The notes under the pieces were generated by a model. That model made no database searches and had not been told where the DNA came from. It was given only the letters and a program-made list of their open reading frames with translations. A DNA stretch of 17,633 nucleotides from assembly GCA_027858635.1 (NCBI GenBank), contig JAQICG010000434.1, forward strand, positions 1 to 17,633. The letters are read 5' to 3'. A program made the translations under genes and the position numbers. The stretch's first letter is position 1. Every line of letters starts with the position of its first letter. Shown in pieces: positions 1 through 6,874 of this stretch. Origin of the DNA: Gammaproteobacteria bacterium. GTDB lineage: Bacteria > Pseudomonadota > Gammaproteobacteria > SZUA-229.

Positions 1-987
1 GCCCTGATGCTTGCCTGTGAAAAACTGATGAACCAGTAAAAACCCCACCGCATGAAACATCCCAAAAAAAAAGGCGACGAATAACTGCGCGATGAACAGG
101 ATGGCGCTGTTGTCGGGAAAGTAGCCGATGAGCAGCCAGCGTAGGGCGGTGAGTGCGAAGGTGATGAGCAATAACAAACGTACGCCCAGCAGCGGAATGA
201 TACGATGCATGAGCAGAAAGATGCCCACTTCGGCGATGACACCGACGGCCCAGAACAGGCCGATGAATCGGCGGCTGTAGCCGTGGTCTTCGAGGTAGAT
301 GCTGTAGAAGGTGTAATAGGGGCCGTGGCTAAGCACCATTAAAAAACATATCGCCAGAAACGCCAGCACCACAGGTCGACGTACCACGTTCATGATGTGG
401 CCCTGCTCTTCGTGTTCTACCTGCAAGCAATCGGGCACTGTCAGGCTGACCAGAAATATGGCCACCAGCAAGGCTAGAATAAAAAACGGTAAGCCGCCGA
501 TGCTCTGACTTTGAAAAAACTCGCCGAGCCCGACCACTATAAAAATAAAACCCAGTGAACCCCAGAGCCGGATGTTGCTATAACGGTGTATCTCTTTATT
601 GAGGTGATTCAGGGTAGTGGCTTCGAATTGCGGCAGTGAGGAGTTCCAGAAGAAACTGAACATGAACATGACCAGCGCCAGCCACCAGTAGCTGTTGCCA
701 AAAAACACGCCGATAAACGCCAGTACGGCGAGCAGGTTGGCTATGCGAATGATAGTGATAGGACGCTGAGTATGGTCGGCCACCCAGCCCCAGATGTAGG
801 GCGCGAAAATTTTCGTGGCGGGGATGAAAGCGATGAGTGTGCCGATTTCCTGGGCACCAAAACCCTGCGCTTTCAGGTACAGGCTCCAGTAAGGCACTAT
901 TGCGCCGAGCGAGGCGAAATAGAAAAAATAGAAGCTGCTGAGCCGCCAATAAGGAACAAGGCTCAGGCTGGCGCGTTGATCATTCAT
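1..987 (-). CDS. MFS transporter, HcaT/PPP-like family, C-terminus cut by window edge
   Basis: This is an inner-membrane major facilitator protein of the MFS_1-like (3-phenylpropionate/HcaT or nucleoside-symporter) type. The frame is open from an ATG at 987 to base 1, giving 329 residues without a stop; a full member has about 380-400, so the last one or two helices lie outside the window. Near the N-terminus are WRLSSFYFFYFASLGAIVPY and then LKAQGFGAQEIGTL, an arrangement typical of this family. Later come further long hydrophobic segments separated by short charged loops, with a longer polar loop after about residue 190 (VPDCLQVEHEEQGH), as expected between the two six-helix halves. No Shine-Dalgarno is obvious. 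It follows aroC on the same strand after 121 bases with no clear terminator, so cotranscription is plausible. I recall an MFS gene next to aroC in Pseudomonas as well. The substrate cannot be read from the sequence. Confidence 0.85.
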   Translation of the reverse strand, partial: MNDQRASLSLVPYWRLSSFYFFYFASLGAIVPYWSLYLKAQGFGAQEIGTLIAFIPATKIFAPYIWGWVADHTQRPITIIRIANLLAVLAFIGVFFGNSYWWLALVMFMFSFFWNSSLPQFEATTLNHLNKEIHRYSNIRLWGSLGFIFIVVGLGEFFQSQSIGGLPFFILALLVAIFLVSLTVPDCLQVEHEEQGHIMNVVRRPVVLAFLAICFLMVLSHGPYYTFYSIYLEDHGYSRRFIGLFWAVGVIAEVGIFLLMHRIIPLLGVRLLLLITFALTALRWLLIGYFPDNSAILFIAQLFVAFFFGMFHAVGFLLVHQFFTGKHQG

Positions 988-1108
988 TGTGGGTACAGCG
1001 TTTAAAAAACGGGACGAAAAAATATCCGAGGCGAATAAAACGGATGCGGCGAAACGCAGCGACAGACGACGCTATTTTTGCCGACCGTCGCAGCCACCGA
1101 AACAGCCC

Positions 1109-2215
1109 TCACTCCTGTTCGACACTGGCGGGAATCACCGGTGTCGGCGACTGCACATCAGCGCACTGCGCCCTGAAGCGCAGCATGTGATCGAGCAGCG
1201 TGATCGCCAGCATGGCTTCACAGATGGGGGTGGCGCGGATGCCGACGCAGGGATCGTGCCGACCCTTGGTGATCACTTCAGCAGGCTCACCGTGGATGTC
1301 CACCGAGCGCCCCGGCAGGCGCATGCTCGAAGTCGGCTTGAAGGCGGTGTGCACGACAATATCCTGACCTGATGAAATACCGCCCAGCACGCCGCCCATG
1401 TGATTGCTGAGAAAACCTTCGGGAGTGATTTCATCGCGGAAGTCGGTGCCTTTGGCGGCAACGCAGGCGAAACCGTCGCCGATCTCTACGCCTTTGGCGG
1501 CGTTGATGCCCATCATCGATTGTGCGATGTCGGCGTCGAGGCGATCAAACACCGGTTCACCCAGACCCGGCGGCACGCCTTCGGCCACGGTGGTGATTTT
1601 GGCGCCGACCGAGTTGCCCTCTTTGCGCAGGGCATCCATATAGGCTTCCATGACTTCGACCTTGTCGGCATCGGGGCAGAAGAAGGGATTGTTGCGCACC
1701 TCGGCAAGATCAATGTGCTCGATTTCAATCGGCCCTAACTGGGATAGATAGCCGCAAATATTGATGCCGAAGCGGTCTTTCAGGTATTTTTTGGCGATGG
1801 CACCGGCGGCTACGCGCATGGCGGTTTCGCGCGCCGAAGAACGGCCACCGCCGCGATAATCGCGGAAACCGTATTTCTGCTGGTAGGTGTAATCGGCGTG
1901 GCCGGGGCGGAAGGTGTTCATGATGTTGCCGTAATCTTTGGAACGCTGGTCGACGTTTTCGATCATCAGGCCGATGCTGCAACCGGTGGTTTTGCCTTCG
2001 AACACGCCGGAGAGGATTTTCACTGCGTCCGGCTCACGGCGCTGTGTGGTGTGGCGCGAGGTGCCGGGTTTGCGGCGATCCAGCTCCAGCTGTAGGTCGG
2101 CCTCAGAGATTTCCAGCCCCGGCGGACAGCCGTCGACGATACCCAGCAGAGCCGGGCCATGAGATTCGCCACTGGTGGTGACGGTGAACAGTTTTCCGAT
2201 AGTATTGCCAGACAT
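1109..2215 (-). CDS. aroC: Chorismate synthase
   Basis: AroC converts 5-enolpyruvylshikimate 3-phosphate to chorismate, the last step of the shikimate pathway, using reduced FMN in the cytoplasm. The 368-residue product has the usual bacterial length. The first family signature lies at residues 15-20 (SGESHG) followed by PALLGIVDGCPPG. The second includes the GGGRSSARETAMRVAAGA stretch, and the third is the C-terminal EAMLAITLLDHMLRFR. These regions carry the FMN and substrate-binding Arg, Ser and His residues. The start is the ATG at 2215; the ribosome site in front of it is weak. The gene is divergent from the copper-chaperone gene across about 245 bases and leads into the MFS gene. Nothing in it looks disrupted. 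Confidence 0.97.
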   Translation of the reverse strand: MSGNTIGKLFTVTTSGESHGPALLGIVDGCPPGLEISEADLQLELDRRKPGTSRHTTQRREPDAVKILSGVFEGKTTGCSIGLMIENVDQRSKDYGNIMNTFRPGHADYTYQQKYGFRDYRGGGRSSARETAMRVAAGAIAKKYLKDRFGINICGYLSQLGPIEIEHIDLAEVRNNPFFCPDADKVEVMEAYMDALRKEGNSVGAKITTVAEGVPPGLGEPVFDRLDADIAQSMMGINAAKGVEIGDGFACVAAKGTDFRDEITPEGFLSNHMGGVLGGISSGQDIVVHTAFKPTSSMRLPGRSVDIHGEPAEVITKGRHDPCVGIRATPICEAMLAITLLDHMLRFRAQCADVQSPTPVIPASVEQE

Positions 2216-2427
2216 GTTGACTAGATCTCTGCGATTATTAGTGTGAGCTGGCGCTCAAGTTACACCGGATGTTACCACTCTATGCGCCTTAAAATCATCC
2301 TGATGTGCACGGGCCATTCAGCACCGGATATAACTTCACGGCATTTTAACCGTTGCCGAATCCGTCTGCACAAACCCCGCTGCATGGATCAGGATATGTA
2401 GCACTTCCTTGTTAGTGGGGCAACGCC

Positions 2428-2433
2428 TATAAT
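2428..2433 (+). promoter_or_regulatory. Probable -10 element for the PCu(A)C-psd unit
   Basis: A perfect TATAAT lies 28 bases ahead of the chosen ATG at 2462. No good -35 sits at 17 bases (TTCCTT is a poor match). The predicted transcript would start near 2440. That leaves room for the TGAGGG ribosome site at 2448-2453 in front of ATG 2462, but not for translation from the in-frame ATG at 2447. Confidence 0.45.
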
Positions 2434-2461
2434 CCGCTACTCCATAATGAGGGCTCAATCA

Positions 2462-2941
2462 ATGAAAACATTTCCATTTTTATCGCTGCTATTTTCACTA
2501 TTCTTTTTCAGCCAGAGTGCCGGCGCTGCTTCAAACCTTGAATTTGAGGGCGCGTGGATCGCTGAAGCTCCGCCTAGAAGCAAGGTTCTGGTTGCCTACA
2601 TGGAAATCAAAAACAGCGGGGATGAAGTAGCAAAAATCGTCTCCGCCGACTCCGAGAGTTTCAAACGCATTACCTTTCATCAGACTCAACAAAAAGGCGA
2701 GATGGCGACCATGCAGCACAGTGACGCATTAATCATACCGGCTAACGGCAAGCTGGTGCTGGAAGCGGGTAGCCATCACATCATGTTATTCGAACCGGTG
2801 AAAAAATTAACAGCCGGTGATCAGGTTGATTTTGATTTCACCCTGGAAAATGGTGAGACTATTAAACTTACTGTGCCGGTGAAAAAACAGGGCACACAGG
2901 ACTCACAGAACACCGATCATAGCAAACACATGCATCATTAA
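2462..2941 (+). CDS. Periplasmic copper chaperone, PCu(A)C family (DUF461)
   Basis: This is a secreted Cu(I)-binding protein of the family that delivers copper to the CuA site of cytochrome c oxidase. The product has 159 residues from ATG 2462. That start follows TGAGGG by 8 bases, so I prefer it to the in-frame ATG at 2447. Residues 1-23 form a signal peptide (long Phe/Leu core, SAGAAS cleavage region). The copper motif fits the family pattern H-x10-M-x21-H-x-M exactly: His73, Met84, His106, Met108. The C-terminus is His/Met-rich (HSKHMHH), which could add metal capacity. It sits one base ahead of psd, so the two are probably translated from one mRNA. No Sco or oxidase gene is visible, so the target is inferred from the family only. 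Confidence 0.9.
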   Translation: MKTFPFLSLLFSLFFFSQSAGAASNLEFEGAWIAEAPPRSKVLVAYMEIKNSGDEVAKIVSADSESFKRITFHQTQQKGEMATMQHSDALIIPANGKLVLEAGSHHIMLFEPVKKLTAGDQVDFDFTLENGETIKLTVPVKKQGTQDSQNTDHSKHMHH

Positions 2942-2942
2942 G

Positions 2943-3803
2943 ATGAAAGCTTCTTTGCGGGACTACCTGCTATCCACGCCTTTTTATATTTTACCGCATC
3001 ACGCCATTTCGTGGCTGATGTTCAAGCTGGCGCGCATCAAGTACACGCCGGTAAAAAACTTTATTATCAGCGCCTACTCGTCACTGCACGAGGTAAAAAT
3101 GCACGAAGCGGTAATTGAAGACAGATACGCGTATGAAAGTCTCAACACTTTTTTCACCCGCGCCCTAAAGCCCGAATGCCGCCCTTTCGATGATACTGAA
3201 GATTCCTGGTTATGCCCGGTGGACGGTGCGGTGAGTCAGGCGACCAAAATAGAAAACGGCCGTCTGTTTCAGGCCAAGGGCCACGACTACAGCCTGCTCG
3301 AACTGGTCGGTGGCAATGAAGAGCAAGCCGCACCTTTTGTAAATGGAAACTTCGCCACCATCTATCTTTCGCCCCGGGATTATCACCGCATTCACATGCC
3401 GACCAGTGGCGAACTCACCCACATGACCTACATTCCGGGGCGACTGTTCAGCGTGGCTGACCACACCGTCACCACGGTGCCCAGACTCTTCGCCCGCAAC
3501 GAACGCGTCGCCTGTTTTTTCGATACCGAACACGGCCCCATGGCGATGATTCTGGTGGGGGCGATTAATGTCTCTGCCACCGAAACGGTCTGGCACGGAC
3601 TGGTCACCAGCATCGCCAAAAAACTCCGTCACTTTGATTATAAAAAAGGCAAAGTTCGCCTGGAACGCGGCCAGGAGATGGGGCGCTTCAATCTGGGTTC
3701 AACGGTGATCGTGCTGGCGACAGAGAAGTTCAAACTGGACGAAGCCATGAATGCCGGCAAGACAGTAAAACTGGGGCAGCGCCTCGGCGTCTACCTGCCC
3801 TGA
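2943..3803 (+). CDS. psd: Phosphatidylserine decarboxylase proenzyme
   Basis: Psd decarboxylates phosphatidylserine to phosphatidylethanolamine at the inner membrane. The proenzyme cleaves itself at a Gly-Ser bond, and the Ser becomes the pyruvoyl cofactor. The 286-residue product has bacterial type-I length and shows the LGST cleavage motif near the C-terminus (FNLGSTVIVL, Gly252-Ser253), giving a large beta and a roughly 34-residue alpha chain. Other family marks are the N-terminal RDYLLSTPFYILPHHAISWL membrane-associating region, CPVDGAVSQ, and SPRDYHRIHMP with the His used in self-cleavage. The start is one base after the copper-chaperone stop and lacks its own clear ribosome site, which suggests translational coupling. 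The gene is complete and intact. Confidence 0.96.
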   Translation: MKASLRDYLLSTPFYILPHHAISWLMFKLARIKYTPVKNFIISAYSSLHEVKMHEAVIEDRYAYESLNTFFTRALKPECRPFDDTEDSWLCPVDGAVSQATKIENGRLFQAKGHDYSLLELVGGNEEQAAPFVNGNFATIYLSPRDYHRIHMPTSGELTHMTYIPGRLFSVADHTVTTVPRLFARNERVACFFDTEHGPMAMILVGAINVSATETVWHGLVTSIAKKLRHFDYKKGKVRLERGQEMGRFNLGSTVIVLATEKFKLDEAMNAGKTVKLGQRLGVYLP

Positions 3804-3820
3804 TCAGCTTATCTCATTAA

Positions 3821-3843
3821 CAGCCGGTTTTAACGCCGGGCTG
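3821..3843. terminator. Possible weak hairpin between convergent psd and the TPR gene
   Basis: CAGCCGG (3821-3827) can pair with CCGGGCTG (3836-3843) with one bulged base and an 8-base loop. It sits between two convergent genes and covers the stop codon of the TPR gene. Neither side has a clear run of T, so it may be only a weak terminator. Confidence 0.25.
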
Positions 3844-4726
3844 CGTCAATCAGATCAAGCAGCGCTCTGGCCCGGTCGGTATCCAGCCGGCTTATCGGCC
3901 CCATTAACTCGGTGGCGCGATTGACCTGACCCAGTCGCACCAGGATTGCGGCGGCCGCGAAATAGGCTTCCGCGGCCTGCTTCTCCTTACCCTGATAAGA
4001 ATAGACATCTCCCAGCTCAATGCAGGCGTCAAAGTGATCAGGCGTTCGCTCGATTAACTGCTGATAACTGGCGATAGCCGTTTCGTAGTCGCGGTAGTGA
4101 AAAGCATTGCGGGCGCGCATCAATAGATCATGCATGGTAATGCCGTTTAGCGGCTGCCTGCGGGCTTCGGTGGTATCGACTTTCGCATCTACCAGATCCC
4201 CGGCATCGGCGGGTGACTCGGTGACTGCTGTTTCAGGCGATGCTGCTTCAATCGGTGCTGTTTCAGCAGGGGCGACTTCAGTCGGCACCGTTTCAGAGGT
4301 CGAGCTTTCTGCGCTTTCAGTTTCTGCCTCGGGACGGGTTTCAGCCGGTTTCACTGCATGGCTAGTATCGGCCTGCGTGGCAACGCTGGAATCCTCCACA
4401 GCAGGCTCGGCGCTATCGCGCTCTTCAGTAACGGACTCCAGCTCAGGTTGAGGTTGAGGTTCATCTTCCACTTCCACCTCAACCTCAACCTTATCGCCGT
4501 TGACCGCACTCTTGGATACCGCCTCTGCACCGTATTCCGAAGCGGAATCTTTGGGCTCGGTGAGAAACTCCAGCGATTTCGTCTCTTCGCCCGACAGCCA
4601 CGCAATCACCTGTCCTGCGGGGGTGTTCTTGCCCAGAAGATTACCCCAGTAGACATAGCCGTAAGTGATGATCAGAATGGCCAAAATTGACGCCACATAT
4701 CCAAAAAAACGACGAATCACTCTCAT
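3830..4726 (-). CDS. Membrane-anchored TPR protein with long acidic linker, function unknown
   Basis: I do not recognise this 298-residue protein as a named family. Residues about 8-28 form one hydrophobic helix after a basic start (MRVIRRFFGY), so it is probably a single-pass inner-membrane protein with its bulk in the periplasm. Residues about 65-190 are low-complexity and acidic (Glu, Thr, Ala, Pro), with VEVEVEVE next to PQPQPE and many ET/PTE-type repeats; this looks like a flexible spacer. The last 105 or so residues carry about two TPR motifs (AFHYRDYETAIASYQQLIER, then ELGDVYSYQGKEKQAAEAYF) and a helical tail, which usually bind other proteins. The ATG at 4726 follows GGAG by 8 bases. 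It converges on psd and stands alone as a transcription unit. The linker DNA contains a perfect 16-base inverted repeat. It may act as a scaffold in an envelope complex, but that is inference. Confidence 0.8.
   Translation of the reverse strand: MRVIRRFFGYVASILAILIITYGYVYWGNLLGKNTPAGQVIAWLSGEETKSLEFLTEPKDSASEYGAEAVSKSAVNGDKVEVEVEVEDEPQPQPELESVTEERDSAEPAVEDSSVATQADTSHAVKPAETRPEAETESAESSTSETVPTEVAPAETAPIEAASPETAVTESPADAGDLVDAKVDTTEARRQPLNGITMHDLLMRARNAFHYRDYETAIASYQQLIERTPDHFDACIELGDVYSYQGKEKQAAEAYFAAAAILVRLGQVNRATELMGPISRLDTDRARALLDLIDAARR
4445..4491. repeat. Perfect 16-bp inverted repeat inside the TPR gene
   Basis: AGGTTGAGGTTGAGGT (4445-4460) and its exact reverse complement (4476-4491) flank a 15-base spacer. 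Each arm is also a short tandem run of a six-base unit. In the coding strand the arms encode VEVEVE and PQPQPE. The mRNA could form a strong hairpin here, and the arms could invert or slip. Confidence 0.85.
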
Positions 4727-5041
4727 AGCCCTGCTCCAAATACGCGATTATTGATATTCAATTTGTACCGGCTGATTTTTCGGTGTTATTCGGCCGGTGA
4801 ATACAATCCATTCTAATGCATTGCATCTACTTTTGCCCAATCGCCCAGTTAATGCCTTAAAAATAAGCGACCGTCGCCGGTTATTTTAATCTTATTAAAA
4901 GCCGCTCAGAAATACCGTAAGAAACCTGTTAAAATTCCTGACATAACCCAAGTCTTCAAGTCAGGGCAATAAAACCCCTTTCAATACCCTGGTCGGGATA
5001 CTGTGCGATTATTTATACCTGATCCAGCGGAATGATAACTT
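4727..5041. other. Gene-free intergenic region between divergent genes
   Basis: This 315-base stretch separates the TPR gene and the DsrE-like gene, which point away from each other, so both promoters should lie here. It is AT-rich with stop codons in all frames. A perfect but widely spaced 6-bp dyad ACCGGC/GCCGGT lies at 4767-4772 and 4793-4798. GGAG at about 4735-4738 (minus strand) is the ribosome site of the TPR gene. I found no convincing -35/-10 pair, RNA gene or small ORF. Confidence 0.6.
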
Positions 5042-5515
5042 ATGAAATTTTTTATTAGCCTGCTGATTATTATAAACGTCTGCTCATTCGCCATCGCTCA
5101 GGAAAGCCCCCCCTGGGGAAGTGCCGAGGCGTCGACAATGAGCTATGCGCCACAAAAAGTTTTGTATGACCTGACTGCGGGGAGTGAAAAAAAGATAAAC
5201 AGCATTTTAGACCGGGCCAGTCTTCTGAATAAACTTTATAACAACGACCCGTTTGACGCATCGATTGTCATTATAATACATGGCTCAGCAATCCCGTTTT
5301 TCGCAAGAAATCAGTTCGAAAAATACAAAGCTTTAATGCAACGCGCACAAGACCTGGAGCTTGCCACCCGAATCGAATACAGAATGTGTCAGGCTTCTGC
5401 AAAAATGCAGGGATTTAGCCCGGCTGACATACACGGCTTTGTAAACATGGTGCCCATGGCCGATGCTGAAATCATTAAACTTCAGAACGAAGAAGGCTAT
5501 GCCTACATGCGCTAA
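5042..5515 (+). CDS. Secreted DsrE/DsrF-like sulfur-family protein
   Basis: The 157-residue product belongs to the DsrE/DsrF-like superfamily (COG1416 type), in its exported single-domain branch. Residues 1-19 form a signal peptide ending AIA, with the mature form starting at about Gln20. The fold's marks follow in order: YAPQKVLYDLTAGSEKKIN (beta strand 1), ASIVIIIHGSAIPFFARN (the strand and loop typical of the family), a Cys at 116 within EYRMCQASAKMQG (where relatives carry a candidate sulfur-carrying Cys), and the C-terminal ADAEIIKLQNEEGYAYMR. Cytoplasmic DsrE proteins pass persulfide sulfur in sulfur oxidation. What the periplasmic ones do is not established, so a sulfur role here is only inferred. 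The upstream GGAA lies about 10 bases from the ATG. The next gene begins 51 bases later on the same strand and may share the transcript. Confidence 0.85.
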   Translation: MKFFISLLIIINVCSFAIAQESPPWGSAEASTMSYAPQKVLYDLTAGSEKKINSILDRASLLNKLYNNDPFDASIVIIIHGSAIPFFARNQFEKYKALMQRAQDLELATRIEYRMCQASAKMQGFSPADIHGFVNMVPMADAEIIKLQNEEGYAYMR

Positions 5516-5566
5516 TGACTCACTGCAACACTCACACCCCAATTAGAATTTAACTAAAGGCCAACC

Positions 5567-6058
5567 ATGATCAACAACGATATTTTGCGTCGTCTTCGCT
5601 ACAGTTTCGAGCTCAGTGATTCGAAAATGATAGACATATTCAAACAGGCCGGGCACGAAGTGACCCGGGCTCATATTAGCGACTGGCTGAAGAAGGAAGA
5701 CGACCCCGCATTTCAGAAATGCAATGATCTTCATCTGGCCATTTTTCTCAATGGCTTCATTAACGAGAAGCGCGGCAAAAAAGACGGCCCTCAACCTGAG
5801 CCGGAAAAGCGCCTGACCAACAACATCATTCTGAGAAAATTAAAAATCGCTTTAGATCTTAAAGACGAAGACATTCTGGATATTATGGATCTGGCTGAAT
5901 TCCCCTTAAGCAAACCTGAATTAAGTGCGCTGTTCCGCAAGGCCGGTCACAAACATTACCGCGCCTGCAAGGATCAGATCTTGCGTAAGTTCCTCACTGG
6001 CGTGCAGCTTAAATATCACGACAACGTTAAAATGCTGGCCGAGTTCAAATGGGAATAA
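5567..6058 (+). CDS. DUF1456 (YehS-like) protein
   Basis: The 163-residue product has the length and tandem build of the YehS/DUF1456 family. Two copies of a roughly 65-residue all-helical unit are visible: residues about 1-66 (NNDILRRLRYSFELSDSKMI ... LKKEDDPAFQKCNDLHLAIFLNG) and about 83-150 (TNNIILRKLKIALDLKDEDI ... FRKAGHKHYRACKDQILRKF). A charged linker (EKRGKKDGPQPEPEKR) joins them. No signal peptide or membrane segment is present, so it is cytoplasmic. The function of the family is unknown; the helical repeats resemble small DNA- or protein-binding modules, but no motif proves this. The ATG is preceded by AAAGG at 6 bases. It may be cotranscribed with the DsrE-like gene. Confidence 0.88.
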   Translation: MINNDILRRLRYSFELSDSKMIDIFKQAGHEVTRAHISDWLKKEDDPAFQKCNDLHLAIFLNGFINEKRGKKDGPQPEPEKRLTNNIILRKLKIALDLKDEDILDIMDLAEFPLSKPELSALFRKAGHKHYRACKDQILRKFLTGVQLKYHDNVKMLAEFKWE

Positions 6059-6381
6059 ATTTTCAGCTGTGGGCGAAAAAAGGATAAAAAAAGATCCAGA
6101 TCCGGCCATGCTGCTGAGCATTGGAAAAAGCATTAAGCGCATCATTAATAATGCATCCCACCCCCCTCCGCCACTGACAACCCGGTTGATTACACCGTAA
6201 ATTCAGGGTGTATGTGAAAGCGATATTTTGGCACTCTACCCCGTGCAGAAGCTCCGTTCACTTTATTATAAAAAACTGAAATCGTGCACGTTTTTTTGCC
6301 AAAGATACGACGTGGCCACTGAGCACTGGCAGTGACTGTCGTCGTCATATAACTCGTATTCACAATGGTAAGGAGTTAATT
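6059..6381. other. Intergenic region with a bulged dyad and weak promoter ahead of the 6382 gene
   Basis: This 323-base gap has no gene I can support. A bulged dyad spans 6307-6345: ACGACG/CGTCGT outer arms, CACTG/CAGTG inner arms, 8-base loop. A -10-like TATAAC lies at 6348-6353 without a good -35, and AAGGAG at 6368-6373 serves the next gene. A short hairpin TACACC/GGTGTA near 6190-6212 has no T run. A 30-codon ORF at 6109 lacks a ribosome site and was not called. Confidence 0.5.
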
Positions 6382-6756
6382 ATGAAATCACTACTTGTAA
6401 TTTCTGCACTAACAACTGCTCTGCTTTTACCCGCCGGTTATGCCCTGGCTCAGGATCAGGATCAGGATCAGAACCGGGATCGCCTCCAGACGCAGCAACA
6501 GGATCAAATCTATGGCCGCCAGCTCATGACACAAGAAGAGCGTCTCGAATTCCGCGACAGAATGCGTGCCGCGCAAACCAATGCCGAGCGGGAACAGGTC
6601 CGCCAGGAACATCACCAACGCATACAGGAACGCGCCAGGGAGCAGGGGGTGAACTTACCCGAGGAGCTACCTGCTAACAGAGGCCGTAAGATGCAACCGG
6701 GCGGCGGTATGGGGCCTGGTGGCGGTATGGGCTCTGGCGGCGGCATGGGTCGCTGA
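6382..6756 (+). CDS. Small secreted protein with Asp-Gln and GGGMG repeats, function unknown
   Basis: This is a 124-residue exported protein. Residues 1-23 form a clear signal peptide ending YALA. The mature part starts with an Asp-Gln run (QDQDQDQNRDR) coded by a tandem six-base repeat. A charged helical segment rich in Glu, Arg and Gln follows (about residues 42-92, beginning YGRQLMTQEERLEFRDRMRA and ending REQGVNLPEEL). The tail is glycine-methionine rich, with three GGGMG units (PGGGMGPGGGMGSGGGMGR). I recall similar YG-QLMT-EER helical segments in many small periplasmic gammaproteobacterial proteins without a known role. The ribosome site AAGGAG at 6368-6373 is near ideal. The Met/His content could suggest metal binding or chaperoning, but no known site is visible. 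A strong hairpin follows the stop. Confidence 0.8.
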   Translation: MKSLLVISALTTALLLPAGYALAQDQDQDQNRDRLQTQQQDQIYGRQLMTQEERLEFRDRMRAAQTNAEREQVRQEHHQRIQERAREQGVNLPEELPANRGRKMQPGGGMGPGGGMGSGGGMGR

Positions 6757-6776
6757 TTACCGGTCAGGAAGACAAC

Positions 6777-6811
6777 TGACCCCATGCTCAGCAGCAGTGA
6801 GCACGGGGTCA
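6777..6811 (+). terminator. Strong hairpin after the 6382 gene, no T run
   Basis: TGACCCCATGCTCA (6777-6790) pairs with TGAGCACGGGGTCA (6798-6811) with one mismatch in 14 and a 7-base loop. It lies 21 bases after the stop codon. No T run follows, so it may act as a pause site, a 3' end protector or a partial terminator rather than a classic intrinsic terminator. Confidence 0.5.
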
Positions 6812-6860
6812 GCCGGAGTGTAAGCCTGGATGTTTCATAAATTTTCGCGAAGATCCGGGC

Positions 6861-6866
6861 TATAAT
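6861..6866 (+). promoter_or_regulatory. Candidate -10 element immediately upstream of lrgA
   Basis: A perfect TATAAT ends 8 bases before the lrgA ATG. No good -35 is seen at the usual distance (TAAATT at 17 bases). If used, transcription would start one or two bases before the ATG, giving a leaderless mRNA. It could also be chance. Confidence 0.35.
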
Positions 6867-6874
6867 CCTCAGGG

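Noticed and set aside
1400..1738. Plus-strand ORF opposite aroC
   Set aside because: It is a shadow of the aroC frame on the opposite strand with no ribosome site and no recognisable product; similar shadows opposite psd, lrgB and the PilZ-like gene were dropped for the same reason.
2244..2257. TGAGC-TGGC-GCTCA palindrome upstream of aroC
   Set aside because: Five-base arms and no clear -35/-10 next to it; too short to call a regulatory site.
2447..2461. Copper-chaperone start at ATG 2447
   Set aside because: Its own ATG overlaps the ribosome site TGAGGG that serves ATG 2462, and it would put polar residues before the signal peptide.
4767..4798. ACCGGC/GCCGGT inverted repeat as an operator
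   Set aside because: The arms are only 6 bases with a 20-base spacer and no promoter alongside, so chance is likely.
6109..6200. 30-codon ORF (MLLSIGKSIKR...) after the YehS-like gene
   Set aside because: No ribosome site, no promoter and a low-complexity proline end; nothing supports translation.
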